Part shown: positions 14,006-15,969 of the stretch, in pieces
How the letters are laid out: each line of letters opens with the position of its first letter
Numbering within the stretch: the stretch's first letter is position 1
DNA from: MGBC108787 sp964430695
Lineage (GTDB): Bacteria; Bacillota_I; Bacilli_A; RF39; UBA660
Length of the DNA: 15,969 nt
Direction of reading: 5' to 3'
Assembly: GCA_964430695.1 (NCBI GenBank)
Contig: CAYSFO010000034.1
Coordinates: 1-15,969 of the forward strand
Made by a program: the position numbers and the translations under genes
The notes under the pieces: model-generated
What the model was told of the DNA's origin: nothing
Seen by the model: only the letters and a program-made list of their open reading frames with translations
Databases searched by the model: none

Positions 14006-14282
14006 CACACGCACAGTCTTCGCATTCACATTCTTTACAACTACATTCTAATTTTGTTTTTAATTTTTTAATTTTACTTTCATCTACATTATTTATCGTA
14101 TAAAAACCTGCTGTTTCCATGGCTTTAAAAATGTCATAATGCATCTTTGCCGCCTCTTGCATCGCTTTCATAAAAACAACACTTACATCTTCATTTGCAG
14201 ATTCAATAATTCCATGCATAAATAAATCATTTATGACTTTACTACCAAACATAAGATTTTCCATTATATATTTATCATCCAT
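13989..14282 (-). CDS. CotF-like (spore coat F domain) protein with Cys-rich tail
   Basis: The 97-residue product matches the C-terminal half of Coat_F domains: KYIMENLMFGSKVINDLFMHGIIES, then VVFMKAMQEAAKMHYDIFKAMETAGFY, a ferritin-like helix pair with the characteristic 'M-x-x-x-GFY' end and a 'NVDESKIKKLK' tail. In spore formers such proteins are coat or coat-associated; in other Bacillota they occur without a proven role. Unusually, the last 20 residues hold six cysteines in CxC and CxxC spacing (from ECSC to CACE) mixed with acidic residues, like a small metal-binding or disulfide-crosslinking tail. AAAGGAGG precedes the ATG. The gene begins two bases after the stop of the 61-residue partner, so they form one translational unit. 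Confidence 0.7.
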   Translation of the reverse strand: MDDKYIMENLMFGSKVINDLFMHGIIESANEDVSVVFMKAMQEAAKMHYDIFKAMETAGFYTINNVDESKIKKLKTKLECSCKECECEDCACEKEDN

Positions 14283-14284
14283 GA

Positions 14285-14470
14285 CTATTCCTCCTTTTCC
14301 AAAAGGTCCATAAACATAGTGAGGATTCCTTCATGCTTATGTCCTAATTTTTTAACTAATTTTTTTAATTCTTCCTCATTTAAGCAATCTTCTGCTTCAC
14401 GACAAGTTCTAATCATATATATTTCATGATTAATTGCATCTTCTACATATAACAGTTCTTTTTCTGTCAT
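14285..14470 (-). CDS. Small ferritin-like partner of the CotF-like protein
   Basis: The 61-residue protein has two amphipathic helices: EKELLYVEDAINHEIYMIRTCREAEDCL and a second, LVKKLGHKHEGILTMFMDLLEKEE. This resembles the first half of a ferritin-like or CotF hairpin and the small proteins commonly encoded directly upstream of CotF-like genes in Bacillota, suggesting the pair together make one four-helix unit. It has two cysteines. GGAGGTG precedes the ATG at good spacing. The gene follows directly behind the terminator of the XRE gene, leaving no room for an ordinary vegetative promoter between them. A CATAATA stands upstream of the ribosome binding site, compatible with but not proof of a sporulation sigma factor. 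Confidence 0.6.
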   Translation of the reverse strand: MTEKELLYVEDAINHEIYMIRTCREAEDCLNEEELKKLVKKLGHKHEGILTMFMDLLEKEE

Positions 14471-14498
14471 AGTAACACCTCCACTATTATTATGGATT

Positions 14499-14538
14499 AA
14501 AAAAAGATTCTTACGTTGTTAAAAATTGGTAAGAATCT
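14499..14538 (-). terminator. Intrinsic terminator behind the XRE gene
   Basis: On the minus strand AGATTCTTAC pairs with GTAAGAATCT over 10 perfect bp around a 14-base loop, followed by seven T residues. The stem overlaps the XRE stop codon. Confidence 0.85.
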
Positions 14539-14722
14539 ATTTACTTTTTTTTATTTTTATTTCGTATTTACATGCTTTTAATATTTTTAAATACATCTTT
14601 AAACTAATTTCATTTATTCCATTTTCATACCTTGAATATTGTTGTTGCTTAATTCCTAGTTTACTTGCTAATTCTTGTTGAGAATATCCACAAGATTCAC
14701 GTATATGTTTTAGATTTATCAT
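14537..14722 (-). CDS. Small XRE-family helix-turn-helix regulator
   Basis: The 61-residue protein is a bare HTH_3/Cro-C1 domain: LKHIRESCGYSQQELASKLGIKQQQYSRYENGINEISLKMYLKILKA, with the recognition helix around QQQYSRYENG, and a short basic end (KIKIKKSK). There is no second domain for ligand binding or dimerisation, so it is Cro-like in size. Its ATG lies three bases after the stop of the surface-protein gene (TAA-TCT-ATG), and no Shine-Dalgarno site is visible, so translation probably depends on reinitiation or coupling. The terminator at 14499-14538 ends the unit. Being expressed with a surface protein suggests autoregulation of that unit, but no target site was identified. Confidence 0.85.
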   Translation of the reverse strand: MINLKHIRESCGYSQQELASKLGIKQQQYSRYENGINEISLKMYLKILKACKYEIKIKKSK

Positions 14723-14725
14723 AGA

Positions 14726-15969
14726 TTATGCGAACACCCAAGGAGAAGAAGCTTTACCTTTTCCCGAAGATGGGGTGGCTCCAGACTTTAGAGTGACGAT
14801 GGGACGGATAGCACTATATTGAGAATTCTCTACAGAGCCTCCGTTAAAGACGTACAGGGCAGCGAACGAAAACGACCCGGATGTGTTCACGAGATTACCA
14901 AGAAAGGAAAAGTGAGTGTTAGAATAATAAGTATAATCACGGGAACCCAACCAATAATCAGTGGTGTAATATCCATTCGCAGGATAGGCACCCAAAAATC
15001 CTATTGCTGATTTTACTAAGTTAACATCTGTTTCATACCCTATATCTCCACAGCCACTTGTTTCTTTACTATTATCTTTTGTACTACTTGTTCCACATGC
15101 AGGTTGGGATAACGTTACATTTAAATTTGCTGTTTGGTTTGAATAGCCCATATGCCTGTATTTACTAGTATAGGTTGTATTTGCATATTGACTGGCTATT
15201 GTATTTAAACTTCCTACTAGTTTTTTATATCCTGTTTGTCCAGAGAAATATACTTTCACGCTCGATACATTTTCTGATACCATTTCGATTGTCCCATCAC
15301 TATTTAGTTTGATGATTCTCCATAGATTTAATTCACTCGGATTAATAGTTTGGGCACTTTTATATCCAGTTAGACTTGTTGCTATAGAATATGATGTTTT
15401 AGTTGGGGTCATTTTGACATAATCTCCTACTTTAGCATTGAATTTGTATGTTCCACATCCATCTGTTCCTGTTACTCCGAATATCGTTACTCCACATCTT
15501 ATATTAGCAGCATTTAAGGCAACATCTCCTTTAATTGTCTGTGCTCCACTTAAGTATTGACCTGCACTGATTGTTTGGTTACTTGTACTTGGTGTATATG
15601 TTGAGGCCCCTTTACTTGGGATTGTTCCTGTTACTAGTTCTCCTTTGACATACGCTGTTTTGTCTTTTAATATATGTTCTGCTTCTGCATCTGCATCACT
15701 TGTATCTGTTCCACCATATGTTCCTTCTATTCCAAATATACTTGTTCCACTTTTGATATTTTCTGGTAGAAGATTTTCATCTCCTTCAATAATCTGATCT
15801 CCACTTAAGTATTGACCAGAATTTATTATTTGCCTTGTAGTTGTCGGTATATATGTAGTTTCTCCTTTACTTGGTATCGTTCCTACGACTAACTTTCCTT
15901 GGACATAGGCACTCTTTCCACTTAGGATTTCTTCTGATGTGGCATCTCCACTTATTGCACATATGTTTA
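14726..15969 (-). CDS. Repeat-bearing surface protein with C-terminal lectin-fold-like domain, 5' part off the right edge
   Basis: The frame is open from the right edge to TAA at 14726, giving 413 codons; the internal ATG at 15410-15412 is not the true start because homology between repeats continues upstream of it. The visible part begins with two tandem units of about 85 and 70 residues, each 'ILsgKtAYVkGeLVtGTIPSKG...TY.P.T..Q.I..GQYLSG.Q.I.GD..L...NI..G..IFG..GT', a pattern seen in phage tail and surface proteins of gut Bacillota. A middle region and a C-terminal domain with DYWLGSRDYTYY and AIRPIVTLKSG follow, resembling DUF6273/major-paralogous C-type-lectin-like domains. It ends SSPWVFA. 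It is probably extracellular, though any signal peptide lies outside the window. The last 250 bases are clearly richer in G/C than neighbouring genes. Confidence 0.65.
   Translation of the reverse strand, partial: NICAISGDATSEEILSGKSAYVQGKLVVGTIPSKGETTYIPTTTRQIINSGQYLSGDQIIEGDENLLPENIKSGTSIFGIEGTYGGTDTSDADAEAEHILKDKTAYVKGELVTGTIPSKGASTYTPSTSNQTISAGQYLSGAQTIKGDVALNAANIRCGVTIFGVTGTDGCGTYKFNAKVGDYVKMTPTKTSYSIATSLTGYKSAQTINPSELNLWRIIKLNSDGTIEMVSENVSSVKVYFSGQTGYKKLVGSLNTIASQYANTTYTSKYRHMGYSNQTANLNVTLSQPACGTSSTKDNSKETSGCGDIGYETDVNLVKSAIGFLGAYPANGYYTTDYWLGSRDYTYYSNTHFSFLGNLVNTSGSFSFAALYVFNGGSVENSQYSAIRPIVTLKSGATPSSGKGKASSPWVFA
15464..15928 (-). repeat. Two tandem coding repeats in the surface protein
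   Basis: Unit 1 (15674-15928, 85 residues) and unit 2 (15464-15673, 70 residues plus linker) share GTIPSKG, GQYLSG and the IFG-x-x-GT end. Unit 1 has an extra acidic, Ala-rich linker (DADAEAEH). The two have diverged at DNA level, so this is an old duplication; further units may lie outside the window. Confidence 0.8.

Noticed and set aside
14465..14500. A sporulation sigma-factor promoter (CATAATA) for the CotF-like pair
   Set aside because: Only the -10-like part is present by eye. No convincing -35 was found, and AT-rich DNA gives such matches by chance.
14726..14950. A complete diversity-generating retroelement
   Set aside because: No reverse transcriptase gene, Avd-like gene or template repeat is visible in the window; only a possible target is reported as a finding.
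1..15969. Mycoplasma-type genetic code
   Set aside because: Trp is encoded by TGG throughout and TGA serves as a stop (at 10096), so the standard bacterial code applies.

Overview
The window is AT-rich, gene-dense bacterial DNA. It uses the standard code (Trp is TGG, and TGA ends the gene at 10096) and has strong AGGAGG-type ribosome binding sites. CarD, TspO, Tex, an LTA-synthase-like enzyme, a HAAS-domain protein, CotF-like small proteins and a SipW/TasA-type secreted protein together suggest an uncultured low-GC Bacillota, perhaps a gut Bacilli or Clostridia lineage. No rRNA, tRNA, CRISPR array, transposase or integrase gene was seen. Nearly all genes are on the minus strand; only tspO and a DUF308/HdeD gene are on the plus strand.

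Layout, left to right. 1-308: 5' part of a uracil-DNA-glycosylase-like gene (minus), divergent from tspO (407-862, plus). 863-1293: a compact intergenic locus with a promoter and structured small RNA on the plus strand, converging with a 22-residue hydrophobic peptide gene on the minus strand. 1294-1782: carD, preceded by an intrinsic terminator that lies between its own putative promoter and its start. 1872-6215: a three-gene envelope operon, transcribed in the order LTA-synthase-like phosphotransferase, asnB, PAP2 phosphatase, with a perfect dyad over the -35 region of its promoter. 6216-6731: a second, diverged copy of the small-RNA/peptide locus in which the peptide frame is broken by one base, then a large inverted repeat behind tex. 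6732-8846: tex. 8901-9497: a secreted TasA/CalY-like protein. 9554-11868: an overlapping pair, a 590-residue helical protein of unknown function and a HAAS/DUF1700-like membrane protein. 11975-12517: HdeD-like membrane protein, converging through a shared 15-bp hairpin on a membrane-anchored thioredoxin-like protein (12529-13158). Then come an unknown 242-residue protein, a CotF-like pair, a 61-residue XRE regulator, and the C-terminal part of a large repeat-bearing surface protein that runs off the right edge.

The most notable signal is the duplicated locus at about 866-1140 and 6352-6610. Both copies have a -35/-10 pair with identical 17-bp spacing, an RNA starting AAGCGAGACACU, an upstream hairpin and a terminator hairpin that both show compensatory changes, and an opposing tiny hydrophobic ORF whose differences are partly synonymous. 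This is the architecture of a convergent type I toxin-antitoxin system. The peptide and RNA do not match any family I can name. A second lead is the C-terminal domain of the surface protein: 19 consecutive codons end in a pyrimidine and base composition differs from the surroundings, as expected of the variable region of a diversity-generating retroelement target, although no reverse transcriptase or template is in the window.
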